From contig NZ_JAPEPB010000001.1 in NCBI RefSeq assembly GCF_026340565.1, positions 4,688,501-4,752,500 on the forward strand: DNA of 64,000 bases, given 5' to 3'. Shown here one piece after another: positions 26,361 through 37,200 of this stretch (the stretch's first letter is position 1; the number at the start of each line of letters is the position of its first letter). The stretch is from Kitasatospora sp. NBC_01287. Lineage in GTDB: Bacteria > Actinomycetota > Actinomycetes > Streptomycetales > Streptomycetaceae. The translations under genes and the position numbers were made by a program. Under the pieces are notes generated by a model, which worked only from the letters and a program-made list of their open reading frames with translations, was not told where the DNA came from and ran no database searches.

Positions 26361-27116
26361 ATGCCTACCAACAACAGCGACCTGGTCCGGGCTGCCGGCC
26401 CGGCGGACAGCACCATGCGGCTGCCGGCCATCTCCCAGTCGGCCGGCCAGCCGTCCGCCCCCTCGGGCGGGACCGCGCTGTCGGCCGAGTCGGCGGCGCA
26501 CGCCGAGCTGCTGGCCACCGCGCCGGACGCCCGGGACATCACCGCCGAGCTGGCGGCCCCGCCGCGCCGCAAGCTGCCGTGGGTCACCATGCTGCTGGCC
26601 GGCGGGGTGATCGCGGCCTCGGCCTTCGCCGGCGGCGCGTGGTACCAGAAGAACCACGGCAACAACACCACGTCCGCCAGCCGGGCGATCACCGCGGCGA
26701 TCCAGAAGGCGGGCCAGAGCGGCGGCGCCCGAGGTGGCCGCGGGGCCACGGGGGGTGCCGGCGGAGCAGGCGCCACCGGGGGCGGCGGCTACGGCGGTGG
26801 CGGTGCCGGCGGCGCGGGTGGTCTCACCCGCGGCACGGTCAAGCTGGTGGACGGCAGCACCGTCTACCTGACCGACGCCAACGGCAACATCGTCAAGGTC
26901 ACCACCGGCAGCTCCACCAAGGTCTCGGTCACCCAGAACGGCCAGGTCAGCGACCTGCAGCCGGGCCAGAGCGTGACCGTGGTGGGCACCCCGGACGGCT
27001 CCGGCGGCTACACCGCCTCCCAGCTGACCGAGGGCGGCAGCACCACCGCGGGCGGCTTCGGCGGCGGTGGGTTCGGCGGCGGCACGGGCGGCGGCGGCAC
27101 GTCGAACGGCGGCTGA
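26361..27116 (+). CDS. Membrane-anchored Gly-rich protein with DUF5666-like domain
   Basis: About 251 residues. A polar N terminus precedes one membrane segment (WVTMLLAGGVIAASAFAGGAWY). A Gly/Ala-rich spacer follows, then a small beta domain (RGTVKLVDGSTVYLTDANGNIVKV, VSVTQNGQVSDLQPGQSVTVVG) like DUF5666, and a Gly-rich tail. It directly follows the efflux permease and is probably co-transcribed. An upstream ATG at 26322 is equally possible. The same anchor plus Gly-rich design as the adaptor suggests a shared extracellular assembly, which is inference. Confidence 0.65.
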   Translation: MPTNNSDLVRAAGPADSTMRLPAISQSAGQPSAPSGGTALSAESAAHAELLATAPDARDITAELAAPPRRKLPWVTMLLAGGVIAASAFAGGAWYQKNHGNNTTSASRAITAAIQKAGQSGGARGGRGATGGAGGAGATGGGGYGGGGAGGAGGLTRGTVKLVDGSTVYLTDANGNIVKVTTGSSTKVSVTQNGQVSDLQPGQSVTVVGTPDGSGGYTASQLTEGGSTTAGGFGGGGFGGGTGGGGTSNGG

Positions 27117-27164
27117 CGCGCGCTCGCGCCTTGGCGCGGGCCCCATGGCATGACGGTGGATCGC

Positions 27165-27194
27165 AGGGCCCCGGGAGAAGGATTCCGGGGCCCT
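27165..27194. terminator. Terminator after the efflux operon
   Basis: Perfect 10-bp stem, AGGGCCCCGG at 27165-27174 with 27185-27194, and a 10-nt loop. A short tandem repeat of GCGCGTGGGCCTTC follows. It closes the efflux operon. Confidence 0.8.
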
Positions 27195-27357
27195 CGCGCG
27201 TGGGCCTTCGCGCGTGGGCCTTCGCGCGCGCCCGGCCGGCCGTCGGATCAGATCGTGATCATTCCGGCCTAGGCGGGGTCCTCGCAGATCAGCCACAATG
27301 TCGGCGGCCCGGCCGTCGGCCGGCGAGCCGTCGCAGACCGCTCCACGGGGGAACCAC

Positions 27358-28047
27358 ATGTCCAGTCCCACTCCGCCGCCCGCCCCTGCCCGGAAGGGCT
27401 CGGCCGCCGCGCTCGGCTGGGTGCTCAGCATCGGCCTCAACATCGTGGCGCCGATCCTCATCTACAACCAGTTGAAGGCCCACGGCGCCACCGACTTCCA
27501 GGCTGTGCTGGCCGGAGGCCTGGGCCCGCTGGTGGACATCGCGGTCTACCTCGCCTGGCACCGCAGGGCCGACGAGTTCGCGCTGATCTCGCTGATCTTC
27601 ATCGCGCTCAGCGGTGTCGCCGCCCTGATCGGTCCGCACGACGCCAAGCTGCTGCTGGCCAAGGACTCGGTGGTGACCGGCCTGTTCGGGGTGCTCTGCC
27701 TGGTCACCCTGGCGGCCCGCCGGCCGCTGATGTTCTACTTCGGCCGCAAGTTCGCCACCGACGGCACCCCGGAGCAGGTGGCCTGGTGGAACGGCCTGTG
27801 GCAGTACGAGGGCTTCCGCCGGGTGCAGCGCAACCTGACCATCGGCTGGGGCGTCGGCTTCCTGATCGAGGCCGTGGTGCGGGTGGTCTGCGTCTACTCG
27901 CTCACCGACGGCCAGGCCGTCACCGTCAACAACATCCTCCCCTACGCGGTCACCGGCCTGCTGGTCTTCTGGACCATGAGCTACGCCCGCCGCTCCCAGG
28001 CCCGCGGCCAGGCCGCGGCTGCCGCGGCTGCTGCCCAGCGGGCCTGA
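27358..28047 (+). CDS. VC0807-like integral membrane protein
   Basis: About 229 residues with five or six hydrophobic segments (LGWVLSIGLNIVAPILIYNQL, VLAGGLGPLVDIAVYLAW, ISLIFIALSGVAALIG, SVVTGLFGVLCLVTLAAR, FLIEAVVRVVCVYSL, ILPYAVTGLLVFWTMSYA). The IYNQL and GGLGPLVDIA motifs and RPLMFYFGRKF are typical of the VC0807 family, of unknown function. The ATG at 27358 follows GGGGGAA; an upstream ATG at 27298 would add an unlikely tail. Ends in an Ala run. Confidence 0.72.
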   Translation: MSSPTPPPAPARKGSAAALGWVLSIGLNIVAPILIYNQLKAHGATDFQAVLAGGLGPLVDIAVYLAWHRRADEFALISLIFIALSGVAALIGPHDAKLLLAKDSVVTGLFGVLCLVTLAARRPLMFYFGRKFATDGTPEQVAWWNGLWQYEGFRRVQRNLTIGWGVGFLIEAVVRVVCVYSLTDGQAVTVNNILPYAVTGLLVFWTMSYARRSQARGQAAAAAAAAQRA

Positions 28048-28191
28048 GCGTACTGACGAGTACCGAACGCGCTGGATCCTTCGGATACGGAGGATTTGGC
28101 GCGTTCATCGGACTCTCATGAATTCCGCGTAACCTCCCGAAACCATCAGCTGCTCGGCCGACAAGCCCAAGACCCCCGGGAGGCGGACCCC

Positions 28192-29016
28192 GTGACGACA
28201 GGGACTGTGACGACAGGAACGGTCTCCACCAGTGCGGCCGCGCTCTCCGGCGAGGCCTTCCTGCTGGTGGTGGACGACGAGCCGAACATCCGCGAGTTGC
28301 TCTCCGCCTCGCTGCGCTTCTCCGGGTTCCGGGTGGAGTCCGCGGCCACCGGCGAGGAGGCGCTGGCCGCGATCGCGCTGGAGCGCCCCGACCTGGTGGT
28401 GCTCGACGTGATGCTCCCCGACCTGGACGGTTTCACCGTGGTCGAGCGGCTGCGCGAGCAGACCCGCCGCCAGCAGATCGCCAACCCGGCCGGCCTGGCC
28501 GCCCGCCCCGGCCGTCCGCGCCCCGCCGATCACCTGCCGGTGCTCTTCCTCACCGCGAAGGACGGCACCGAGGACAAGGTGCACGGCCTGGCCTCCGGCG
28601 CCGACGACTACGTGACCAAGCCGTTCAGCCTGGAGGAGCTGATCGCCCGGATCCGGGCGATCCTGCGCAGGGCCGGCGGCCCGGCCGAGGACGGCCGGCT
28701 CACCGTGGCCGACCTGACCCTGGACCCGCTGGCCCACGAGGTCACCAGGGACGGCCGCCCGATCTCGCTCTCGCCCACCGAGTTCAAGCTGCTGCACTAC
28801 CTGATGGCCAACGTCGGCCGGGTGGTCTCCAAGGCGCAGATCCTGGACCACGTCTGGGCCTACGACTTCGGCGGCGACCTGAGCATCGTCGAGTCCTACA
28901 TCTCCTACCTGCGGCGCAAGCTGGACTCCGGCCCCGAGCACGGGCCGAAGCTGATCCACACCGTGCGCGGCATCGGGTACGCGCTGCGCCGCCCGCCGCA
29001 GCAGTCGCAGGACTGA
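28192..29016 (+). CDS. OmpR-type response regulator
   Basis: A 274-residue regulator. The receiver domain has acidic residues in VVDDEPN, phospho-acceptor Asp in LVVLDVMLPDLDGF, Thr in LFLTAKDG, and Lys in YVTKPFSLEEL. The C-terminal winged helix has LTLDPLAHEVTRDGRPISLSPTEFKLL and YISYLRRKLD. The loop after the third helix (from EQTRRQQ to ADHL) is about 20 residues longer than normal. The GTG start follows GGGAGG. It is paired with the histidine kinase 7 bp downstream and may control the efflux genes upstream. Confidence 0.9.
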   Translation: MTTGTVTTGTVSTSAAALSGEAFLLVVDDEPNIRELLSASLRFSGFRVESAATGEEALAAIALERPDLVVLDVMLPDLDGFTVVERLREQTRRQQIANPAGLAARPGRPRPADHLPVLFLTAKDGTEDKVHGLASGADDYVTKPFSLEELIARIRAILRRAGGPAEDGRLTVADLTLDPLAHEVTRDGRPISLSPTEFKLLHYLMANVGRVVSKAQILDHVWAYDFGGDLSIVESYISYLRRKLDSGPEHGPKLIHTVRGIGYALRRPPQQSQD

Positions 29017-29023
29017 CGAGGTC

Positions 29024-30661
29024 ATGCGGGGACAGCGTGTGCTGCGTGCGGGAGGCGCGAAGATCCGGCACGTCTTCTCGACGCTGCGCCCGCCCACGCT
29101 GCGCCGGCCCACGCTGCGCTCGATCCGCCCGGGTGCCGTGCTGCGCCGCACCGGACGGCTCTCGCTGAGGGCCCGACTGCTCGCGCTCACCCTGGTGCTG
29201 GTCACCACCGGCCTGGTGGTCAGCGACGTGGTGGTGCTCGGTACCGTGCGCGAGCAGCTCACCGGCCGGCTCGACCAGCAGCTGGAGCGCTTCGGCACCC
29301 AGCTCGCCCACCGCAACGGGCAGCACCAGCCGGGTGCCTCCGGCCAAGGGCGGTTCGGACCGCCCACCGAGCAGCAGGACCCCGACGACGGTCCCAAGCG
29401 ACTGCAGAGTGCGAGCGGCCTGCCGAGCGAGTTCGAGGTCCGGATGCTCGCCGCCGACGGCAGCGTGGTGCGCACCTACCGCCAGCCGATCGCGGCCAGT
29501 GACCCCGAACCCGACCTGTCCGGGGTCACCAAGGCGACCGTCACCGACCACCTCGGCAGGGGCTTCGACCTGCCCGGCGGCCGGGACACCCACTGGCGGG
29601 CCCTGGTCCTGCCGATCCAGCGGGCCAACCCGCCCGCGCCCGGCACCAACCCGTCGTCCTACGTGATGGTGGCCAGCTCGCTCGACGACGTGAACTCCAC
29701 CGTCTCGAAGCTCGGCGAGGCCTTCCTGGCGATCGGCGGCGCGGTGCTGTTGCTGATCGCCGGGCTCGGCGCCTTCGCGGTGCGGGCCGGGCTGAAGCCG
29801 CTGCGCCGGATCGAGGACGGCACCGAGCTGATCGCGGCCGGCGAGCTCTCCTACCGGATGCCGGAGCTGCCGCGCGGCACCGAGGTCGGCCGGCTCTCGC
29901 TGGCACTCAACGGGATGCTCGACCAGATCGAGTCCGCCTTCGCCGCCCAGGCCGCCTCGGAGGCGAGGATGCGGCGCTTCGTCGCGGACGCCTCGCACGA
30001 GCTGCGCACCCCGCTGGCGGGCATCCGCGGCTTCGCCGAGCTCTACCGGATGGGCGCGCTCGCCTCGGACCTGGACGTCAAGCGGACCATGGACCGGATC
30101 GAGAGCGAGGCGGTGCGGATGGGCGGCCTGGTCGAGGACCTGCTCACGCTGGCCCGCCTCGACGAGGAGCGCCCGCTCGACCTGGCCCCGATGGACCTGC
30201 GCACGCTGGCCGCCGACGCGCTGCACGACCTCACCGCGCTGGACCCCACCCGCCCGGTCTCGCTCACCGGCCCCGGCGGGTCCGGATCGCCCGGCGCGGC
30301 CGCCGTGCTCGGCGACGAGGCCCGGCTGCGCCAGGTGGTCACCAACCTGGTCGGCAACGCGGTCAAGCACACCCCGCGCGGCACCGCCGTGCGGATCGGG
30401 GTCGGCACCGGCGCCGACGGCTGCGTCCTCGAAGTGGCCGACTCGGGACCGGGCCTGACCCAGGACCAGGCCGAGCGCGTCTTCGAGCGCTTCTACCGCG
30501 TCGACGCCTCCCGCAGCCGCCACGACGGCGGCGGCGCCGGCCTGGGCCTGGCCATCGCCACCGCCTTCGCCCGCGCCCACGGCGGAGCCCTCGTGCTGCA
30601 CACCGGCCCGGGCACCGGCGCCACCTTCCGGCTGACGCTGCCCCGATCGAGTGGTGACTAG
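29024..30661 (+). CDS. Sensor histidine kinase
   Basis: A 545-residue membrane kinase. Membrane segments at about 45-75 (LLALTLVLVTTGLVVSDVVVLG) and 225-250 (AFLAIGGAVLLLIAGLGAFAV) bound an extracytoplasmic sensor of roughly 150 residues. A HAMP domain follows, then HisKA with FVADASHELRTPLAGIRGF (phospho-His), and HATPase with NLVGNAVKHTPRG, DSGPGLTQDQAERVFERFYR and GAGLGLAI. Partner of the preceding response regulator. The ligand is unknown; such pairs beside MacAB-like exporters often sense cell-envelope stress or antimicrobial peptides. Confidence 0.92.
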   Translation: MRGQRVLRAGGAKIRHVFSTLRPPTLRRPTLRSIRPGAVLRRTGRLSLRARLLALTLVLVTTGLVVSDVVVLGTVREQLTGRLDQQLERFGTQLAHRNGQHQPGASGQGRFGPPTEQQDPDDGPKRLQSASGLPSEFEVRMLAADGSVVRTYRQPIAASDPEPDLSGVTKATVTDHLGRGFDLPGGRDTHWRALVLPIQRANPPAPGTNPSSYVMVASSLDDVNSTVSKLGEAFLAIGGAVLLLIAGLGAFAVRAGLKPLRRIEDGTELIAAGELSYRMPELPRGTEVGRLSLALNGMLDQIESAFAAQAASEARMRRFVADASHELRTPLAGIRGFAELYRMGALASDLDVKRTMDRIESEAVRMGGLVEDLLTLARLDEERPLDLAPMDLRTLAADALHDLTALDPTRPVSLTGPGGSGSPGAAAVLGDEARLRQVVTNLVGNAVKHTPRGTAVRIGVGTGADGCVLEVADSGPGLTQDQAERVFERFYRVDASRSRHDGGGAGLGLAIATAFARAHGGALVLHTGPGTGATFRLTLPRSSGD

Positions 30662-30762
30662 GCAAACCCCCTTGCGCGCGTCCATCGGTGTGTGACCGTA
30701 CGGCTGCGGCTTGTGCCACGGTGGCCCCGCCGCTCACACTGGACGGGAAGAGAGGTGTCCTC

Positions 30763-31383
30763 ATGACGGCGCTCGCGACCGAGGTGATCACCGTGGACCT
30801 GGACCAGGCCCTGTGGCAGATGTGGCAGTCCATGGATGTTCCCGAGGGCTTCCACGCGGAGATCATCGAGGGAGTCATCGAGGTGTCACCGACCGGCGGC
30901 AGTCGCCATGCTCAGGTCAATCGCCGTCTCGCCAGAGCGCTCCACGACTTCCTTCGTGGCAGTGGCTTCGGGCCGGCGCAGGACTTCAACGTCATCCACG
31001 GCTTCAAGGTTCTGATCCCTGACGTCTTCGTCGCGCCCGACGAGACCGAGGAGATCGAGCACCCCGAGGGCCTGGGGGTGCTGACCTCCGGCGTCGGCCT
31101 CGTGGTGGAGACCGTCTCCCCGGGCAGCGACGCCCGCCAGCGCGACCTGGTCCGCAAGCACCGCGCCTACGCCCAGGCCGGCATCCCGGTCTACGTGATC
31201 ATCGACGACTACGACACCGGTGGCGCCGTCACCGTCCTGAGCGGCCCCGATCCCAAGCGCGGCGCCTACGCCAGGTCCGTCCGTACTCCCTACGGCGAGG
31301 AGGCCCTCGTTCCCGAGGGCCCGGCCAAGGGCTTCGTGATCGGTCCGGAGATCACCGGCGGCCCGCTCGACCAGCAGGCCTGA
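30763..31383 (+). CDS. Uma2-family (DUF820) putative endonuclease
   Basis: A 206-residue protein of the Uma2/DUF820 family, which has a PD-(D/E)XK nuclease-like fold and is abundant in actinomycetes and cyanobacteria. Visible motifs are EIIEGVIEVSPTGGSRHAQV, LIPDVFVAPDE (the Asp of the core), VVETVSPGSDARQRDLVRKHRAYAQAGIPVYVIID (the E and the K/Y helix). The start is the ATG after GAAGAGAGG. A target or partner has not been established for the family; some copies accompany transposons, though none is seen here. Confidence 0.85.
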   Translation: MTALATEVITVDLDQALWQMWQSMDVPEGFHAEIIEGVIEVSPTGGSRHAQVNRRLARALHDFLRGSGFGPAQDFNVIHGFKVLIPDVFVAPDETEEIEHPEGLGVLTSGVGLVVETVSPGSDARQRDLVRKHRAYAQAGIPVYVIIDDYDTGGAVTVLSGPDPKRGAYARSVRTPYGEEALVPEGPAKGFVIGPEITGGPLDQQA

Positions 31384-31474
31384 CCTTCACGCGTTCACGA
31401 GCGTTCCCCTCCGTCTTCACCCCACCCCCGCCACTTCCGGCCGCACAGGTGTGCGGCATACTGTCCTCAACGGT

Positions 31475-31506
31475 GAGCTTGTGAACGTGTTCACGTTCAC
31501 AAGCTC
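31475..31506. promoter_or_regulatory. Rex-type operator upstream of cydA
   Basis: A perfect 15-bp inverted repeat (31475-31489 and 31492-31506) around TT. Within it TGTGAACGTGTTCACG at 31480-31495 matches the published Streptomyces Rex operator TGTGAAC-n3-TTCACA except at the last base. Rex senses the NADH/NAD+ ratio and represses cyd genes in Streptomyces, so derepression of the bd oxidase under low oxygen is expected. It lies about 140 bp before the cydA start. Repeated ATCGAA units at 31590-31620 separate it from the gene. Confidence 0.75.
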
Positions 31507-31634
31507 GCAAGCTTGACCAGCAATGGCGCTGTTCATGGCAAAGGGCGGTTTTGTCCGATTCGTGAGGCAAGATCTGGGTCGAACCGGATCGAAACCCATC
31601 GAACCGGACAGTGGATCGAAGGAATGAGGGCGAA

Positions 31635-33179
31635 GTGCAGCTCGCGATCGCTCACGACACCATCGCGCGGTGGCAGTTCGGCGTCACCACCGTCTACCAC
31701 TTCCTCTTCGTGCCGCTGACGATCAGTCTGGCGGCGGTCGTCGCGGGGCTGGAGACGGCCTGGGTGCGGACGGGCAAGGAGAAGTACTTCCACGCCACCA
31801 AGTTCTGGGGGAAGCTCTTCCTGATCAACATCGCCATGGGCGTGGTGACCGGGATCGTGCAGGAGTTCCAGTTCGGGATGAACTGGTCGGACTACTCGCG
31901 CTTCGTCGGGGACGTCTTCGGGGCGCCGCTGGCGATGGAGGCGCTGATCGCCTTCTTCTTCGAGTCCACCTTCATCGGCCTGTGGATCTTCGGCTGGGAC
32001 AAGCTGCCGAAGAAGATCCACTGCGCCTGCATCTGGATGGTGGCGCTGGGCACCGTGCTCTCCGCGTACTTCATCCTGGCGGCCAACTCCTGGATGCAGC
32101 ACCCGAACGGCTACACCATCGACCCGGTGACCAAGAAGGCCCAGCTCACCAGCATCACCCAGGTGCTCTTCCAGGACACCACGCTGGTCGTGGTCTTCCA
32201 CACGCTCACCGCCGCCTTCCTGACCGGCGCCGCCTTCATGGTCGGCATCGCCTCCTGGCACCTGTGGCGGGCCAAGCGCCGCCCCGCCGAGGTGGACCGG
32301 CGCACCACCGCCTCGATGCGCACCTCGCTGCGGCTGGGCCTGGTGCTGGCCGTGGTCGCGGGCCTGGGCACCGCGCTCAGCGGGGACACGCTGGCCAAGG
32401 TGATGTTCGAGCAGCAGCCGATGAAGATGGCCTCCGCCGAGGCGCTCTGGGACACCGAGTCGCCCGCGCCGTTCTCCATCTTCGCGATCGGCAACGTGAA
32501 CCAGGGCCACAACTCGGTCGAGTTGGAGATCCCCGGGATACTGTCCTTCCTCGCCAAGAGCGACTTCAGCTCGCCGGTGCCCGGCATCAACGACACCGCC
32601 GCCGCCGAGGCCGCCAAGTACGGCGGCCGACCGAGCGACTACATCCCCAACATCTTCGTCACCTACTGGGGCTTCCGGCTGATGATCGGGTTCGGGATGA
32701 CCTCCTTCGTGGCCGGCGCGATCGGGCTCTGGACCACTCGGCGCAAGAAGTTCCTGGACCCCGGGTTCCGCACCGGCGAGGACGAGCCGCCGCGCCTGAT
32801 GCTGACGAGGAACCGCGAGCTCGGCCCGCAACTGACCAAGTGGAGCTGGCGGATCGGGATCCTGACCATGGGCTTCCCGCTGATCGCCAACAGCTTCGGC
32901 TGGATCTTCACCGAGATGGGGCGTCAGCCCTGGTCCGTCTTCGGCCTGATGACCACCGCGGACTCGGTCTCGCCCAACGTCAGCGTGACCACCCAGGTGA
33001 TCGCCTTCAGCACCTTCACGGCGCTCTACGCGATCCTCGCGGTGATCGAGGTCCGGCTGCTCGTGAAGTACGCCAAGGCCGGACCGGACGTCGACGAGCG
33101 CCCGCCCGCCAAGGACCCCACGCTGCGCGGCCCATCCTCGGACGAGGACGCCGACCGCCCGCTGGCCTTCGCCTACTGA
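31635..33179 (+). CDS. cydA: Cytochrome bd ubiquinol/menaquinol oxidase subunit I
   Basis: Subunit I of cytochrome bd oxidase (514 residues), the quinol-oxidising, heme b558/b595/d-bearing half, in the plasma membrane. The N terminus LAIAHDTIARWQFGVTTVYHFLFVPLT holds the conserved early histidines, and KFWGKLFLINIAMGVVTGIVQEFQFGMNW and FFFESTFIGLWIFGWDKLPKK are diagnostic. The GRQPWSVFGLMTTADSVS motif marks the quinol region with a short Q-loop, as in actinobacteria. I chose the GTG at 31635 over an ATG at 31611 because family homology starts at LAIAHD. First of three genes behind the Rex-type site. Confidence 0.95.
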   Translation: MQLAIAHDTIARWQFGVTTVYHFLFVPLTISLAAVVAGLETAWVRTGKEKYFHATKFWGKLFLINIAMGVVTGIVQEFQFGMNWSDYSRFVGDVFGAPLAMEALIAFFFESTFIGLWIFGWDKLPKKIHCACIWMVALGTVLSAYFILAANSWMQHPNGYTIDPVTKKAQLTSITQVLFQDTTLVVVFHTLTAAFLTGAAFMVGIASWHLWRAKRRPAEVDRRTTASMRTSLRLGLVLAVVAGLGTALSGDTLAKVMFEQQPMKMASAEALWDTESPAPFSIFAIGNVNQGHNSVELEIPGILSFLAKSDFSSPVPGINDTAAAEAAKYGGRPSDYIPNIFVTYWGFRLMIGFGMTSFVAGAIGLWTTRRKKFLDPGFRTGEDEPPRLMLTRNRELGPQLTKWSWRIGILTMGFPLIANSFGWIFTEMGRQPWSVFGLMTTADSVSPNVSVTTQVIAFSTFTALYAILAVIEVRLLVKYAKAGPDVDERPPAKDPTLRGPSSDEDADRPLAFAY

Positions 33180-33195
33180 GCCCGGGGAGCGGGAC

Positions 33196-34230
<1,035 letters not shown>

Positions 34231-34234
34231 ACCG

Positions 34235-37200
34235 ATGAAGCCCATCGACCCCCGCCTGCTCGCCCAGGCCCGCACCACCCGGGTCTTCCTGGCCGGTTCG
34301 GTGCTGCTCGGCGGCCTCGGCGCGGTGCTGGTGCTCGGCCAGGCCACGCTGATCGCCGAGATCGTGGTCCGCTGCTTCCAGCAGGGCCAGGGCCTGCGGG
34401 AGCTGACCACCCCGCTGCTGCTGCTCGCGGCCACCGCGCTCGGTCGGGCGCTGGTGGCCTGGCTCACCGAGCTGAGCGCCCACCGCTCGGCTGCCCGGGT
34501 CAAGTCGCAGCTGCGCGGGCGTCTGCTGGAGCACGCCACCGCGCTGGGGCCCGGCTACCTCGCGGGCCGGCGCACCGGCGAGCTGACCACCCTGGCCACC
34601 CGGGGGATCGACGCGCTGGACGACTACTTCGCCCGCTACCTGCCACAGCTCGCGCTCGCTGTGGTGGTGCCGGTGGTGCTGCTGGCCAGGATCACCGGCG
34701 CGGACTGGGAGAGCGCGGCGGTCATCGCCGGGACGCTGCCGCTGATCCCGCTCTTCATGGTGCTGATCGGCTGGGCCACCAGGGACCGGATGGACCGGCA
34801 GTGGCGTTCGCTGGCCCGGCTCTCGCACCACTTCCTGGACGTGGTCGGCGGGCTGCCCACGCTCAAGGTCTTCAACCGCGCCAAGGCCCAGGCCGAGGCG
34901 GTGCGGCGGATCACCGACGAGTACCGCAGGGCCACCCTGCGCACGCTGCGGATCGCCTTCGTCTCCTCCTTCGCGCTGGAGCTGCTGAGCACCATCTCGG
35001 TCGCCCTGGTCGCGGTCTCGATCGGATTCCGGTTGGTGGACGGCTCGCTGAGCCTGCGGACCGGCCTGCTGGTGCTGATCCTGGCGCCCGAGGTCTACTT
35101 CCCGCTGCGCCAGGTCGGCGCGCTCTACCACTCCAGCGCGGAGGGGCTGGCGGCGGCCGAAGAGGTCTTCGCCGTCCTGGAGACCCCGCTGCCGCCCGCC
35201 GGCACCCGCCCCGCGCCCGCGCTCGCGGGCGCCACGTTGAGCGTCGGTCCGCTGACCGCCACCCACCCCGGGCGCACGGTGCCCGCGCTGTCCGGCGCGG
35301 CCCTGCGGCTGGCGCCCGGCAGCACGACCGCGCTCACCGGGCCCAGCGGGGCGGGCAAGAGCACGCTGCTCGCGGTGCTGCTCGGCTTCGTCCGGCCGGA
35401 GGCGGGCGGCGTGACGGTCACCGCCGCCGACGGGAGCCGCCACGACCTGGCGGAGCTGGACCCGGCCTCCTGGCGCGCTCAGATCGCCTGGGTCCCGCAG
35501 CACCCGCAGCTCTTCGCCGGCACCGTGGCCGAGAACGTGCGGCTGGCCCGGCCGCAGGCCTCGTACGCCTCGGTCAGGGCCGCGCTGGCGGCCGCGCACG
35601 CGCTGGACTTCGTGCAGCGGTTGCCCCAGGGCCTGGACACCGTGCTCGGCGAGGGTGGTGCGGGTCTCTCGGCCGGTCAGCGGCAGCGGCTCGCGCTGGC
35701 CCGCGCGCTGCTGACGGACCGTCCGCTGGTCCTGCTGGACGAGCCGACCGCCCACCTGGACGCCTTGAGCGAGGCGGCGATCGTCGAGGCGGTGCGGGCG
35801 CTGGCGGCCGACCCGGCGCGCACGGTGCTGCTGGTGGCGCACCGCCCGGCGCTGCTGGCGGTGGCGGACGAGCGGGTGGCGCTGACGACTCCTCAGGTCG
35901 CCGGTGCTCCCCGCGGTGTTTCACGTGAAACGGTGCCGGCGGCGATGTCGGTGCCGGCGGCGTCGGCTGCTGGGTCCGGCGAGGCCGTCGGGTCCGGCGA
36001 GGCCGTCGCGGTGGAACCCGGTGCGGACACCCCCGCACTGTCACTCGGTACCCCCGCGCTGCCCCTCGGCTCCTCCGGCACCCCGCTGCGTCGGATCTCC
36101 GCGCTCTTCGCGGCCGCCGAGGCCGGCCGGCCCCGGCGCCGGTTCGCGCTCGCCGTGCTGCTCGGCAGCCTGGCGCTCGGCTGCGCGGTGGCGCTGCTGG
36201 CGACCTCGGGGTGGCTGATCTCCAAGGCCTCGCAGCAGCCGCCCGTGCTCTACCTGATGATGGCGGTCACCTCGGTGCGGGCCTTCGGGGTGGGCCGCGG
36301 CTTCTTCCGCTACTGCGAGCGCCTGGTCTCGCACGACGCGGTGCTGCGCACCCTGGGCAGCCTGCGGGTGACGGTCTACCGGCGGCTGGAGCGGCTGGCG
36401 CCCGCCGCGCTGCCCGCCTTCCGGCGCGGTGACCTGCTGTCGCGGCTGGTCGCGGACGTGGACGCGGTGCAGGACTGGTACCTGCGCTGGCGGCTGCCCG
36501 CCGCCGTCGGGCTGACCGTCTCGCTGGCCGCCTCGGCGGGGCTGGCGCTGCTGCTGCCCGGCGCCGGGATCGCCCTGGCCCTGGGCCTGCTGCTCGCGGG
36601 CGCGGCGGTCCCGGTGCTGGCCGCCCGACTGGCCGGTCGCACCGAGCGCCGGCAGGCGCCGGCCCGCGGCGAACTCGCCACGGCCGTGGTGGACACCTGC
36701 ACCGGCACCGCCGAGCTGACCGTGGCCGGCGCGCTGCCCGAGCGGCTCGGCGCGGTGCGGGCGGCCGACGCCCGACTGACCGACCTCGCCGCCCGCTCGG
36801 CCGCCACCACCGCGCTGGGCGCCGGCCTGACCGCGCTGCTCACCGGGCTGACCGTGGCCGCCTGCGCGGCCCTCGGCGTGGCGGGTGTGCGCTCCGGCAG
36901 CCTGAACGGCCTCAGCCTGGCGCTGGTGATCCTCACCCCGCTGGCCGCCTTCGAAGCGGTGGCCGGCCTGCCCGGCGCGGTCCAGGTCCGCGAGCGCAGC
37001 CGGGCGGCGGCCGGGCGGCTGACCGAGATGGTGGACACCCCGGACCCGGTGGCCGAGCCCGCCGAGCCGCTCGCGGCACCGGCCTCCCCGTTCCCGCTCG
37101 CGGTGCGCGGACTGCGGGTCGGGTGGCCAGGACAGCAGGTCCTCGCACTGGACGGCGTCGACCTGGACCTCGCGGCCGGGCGCCGCGTCGCGGTGGTCGG

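Noticed and set aside
31501..31514. AAGC-TCGCAA-GCTT palindrome as an extra Rex site
   Set aside because: It lacks the TGTGAA half-sites; it is just the flank of the larger dyad.
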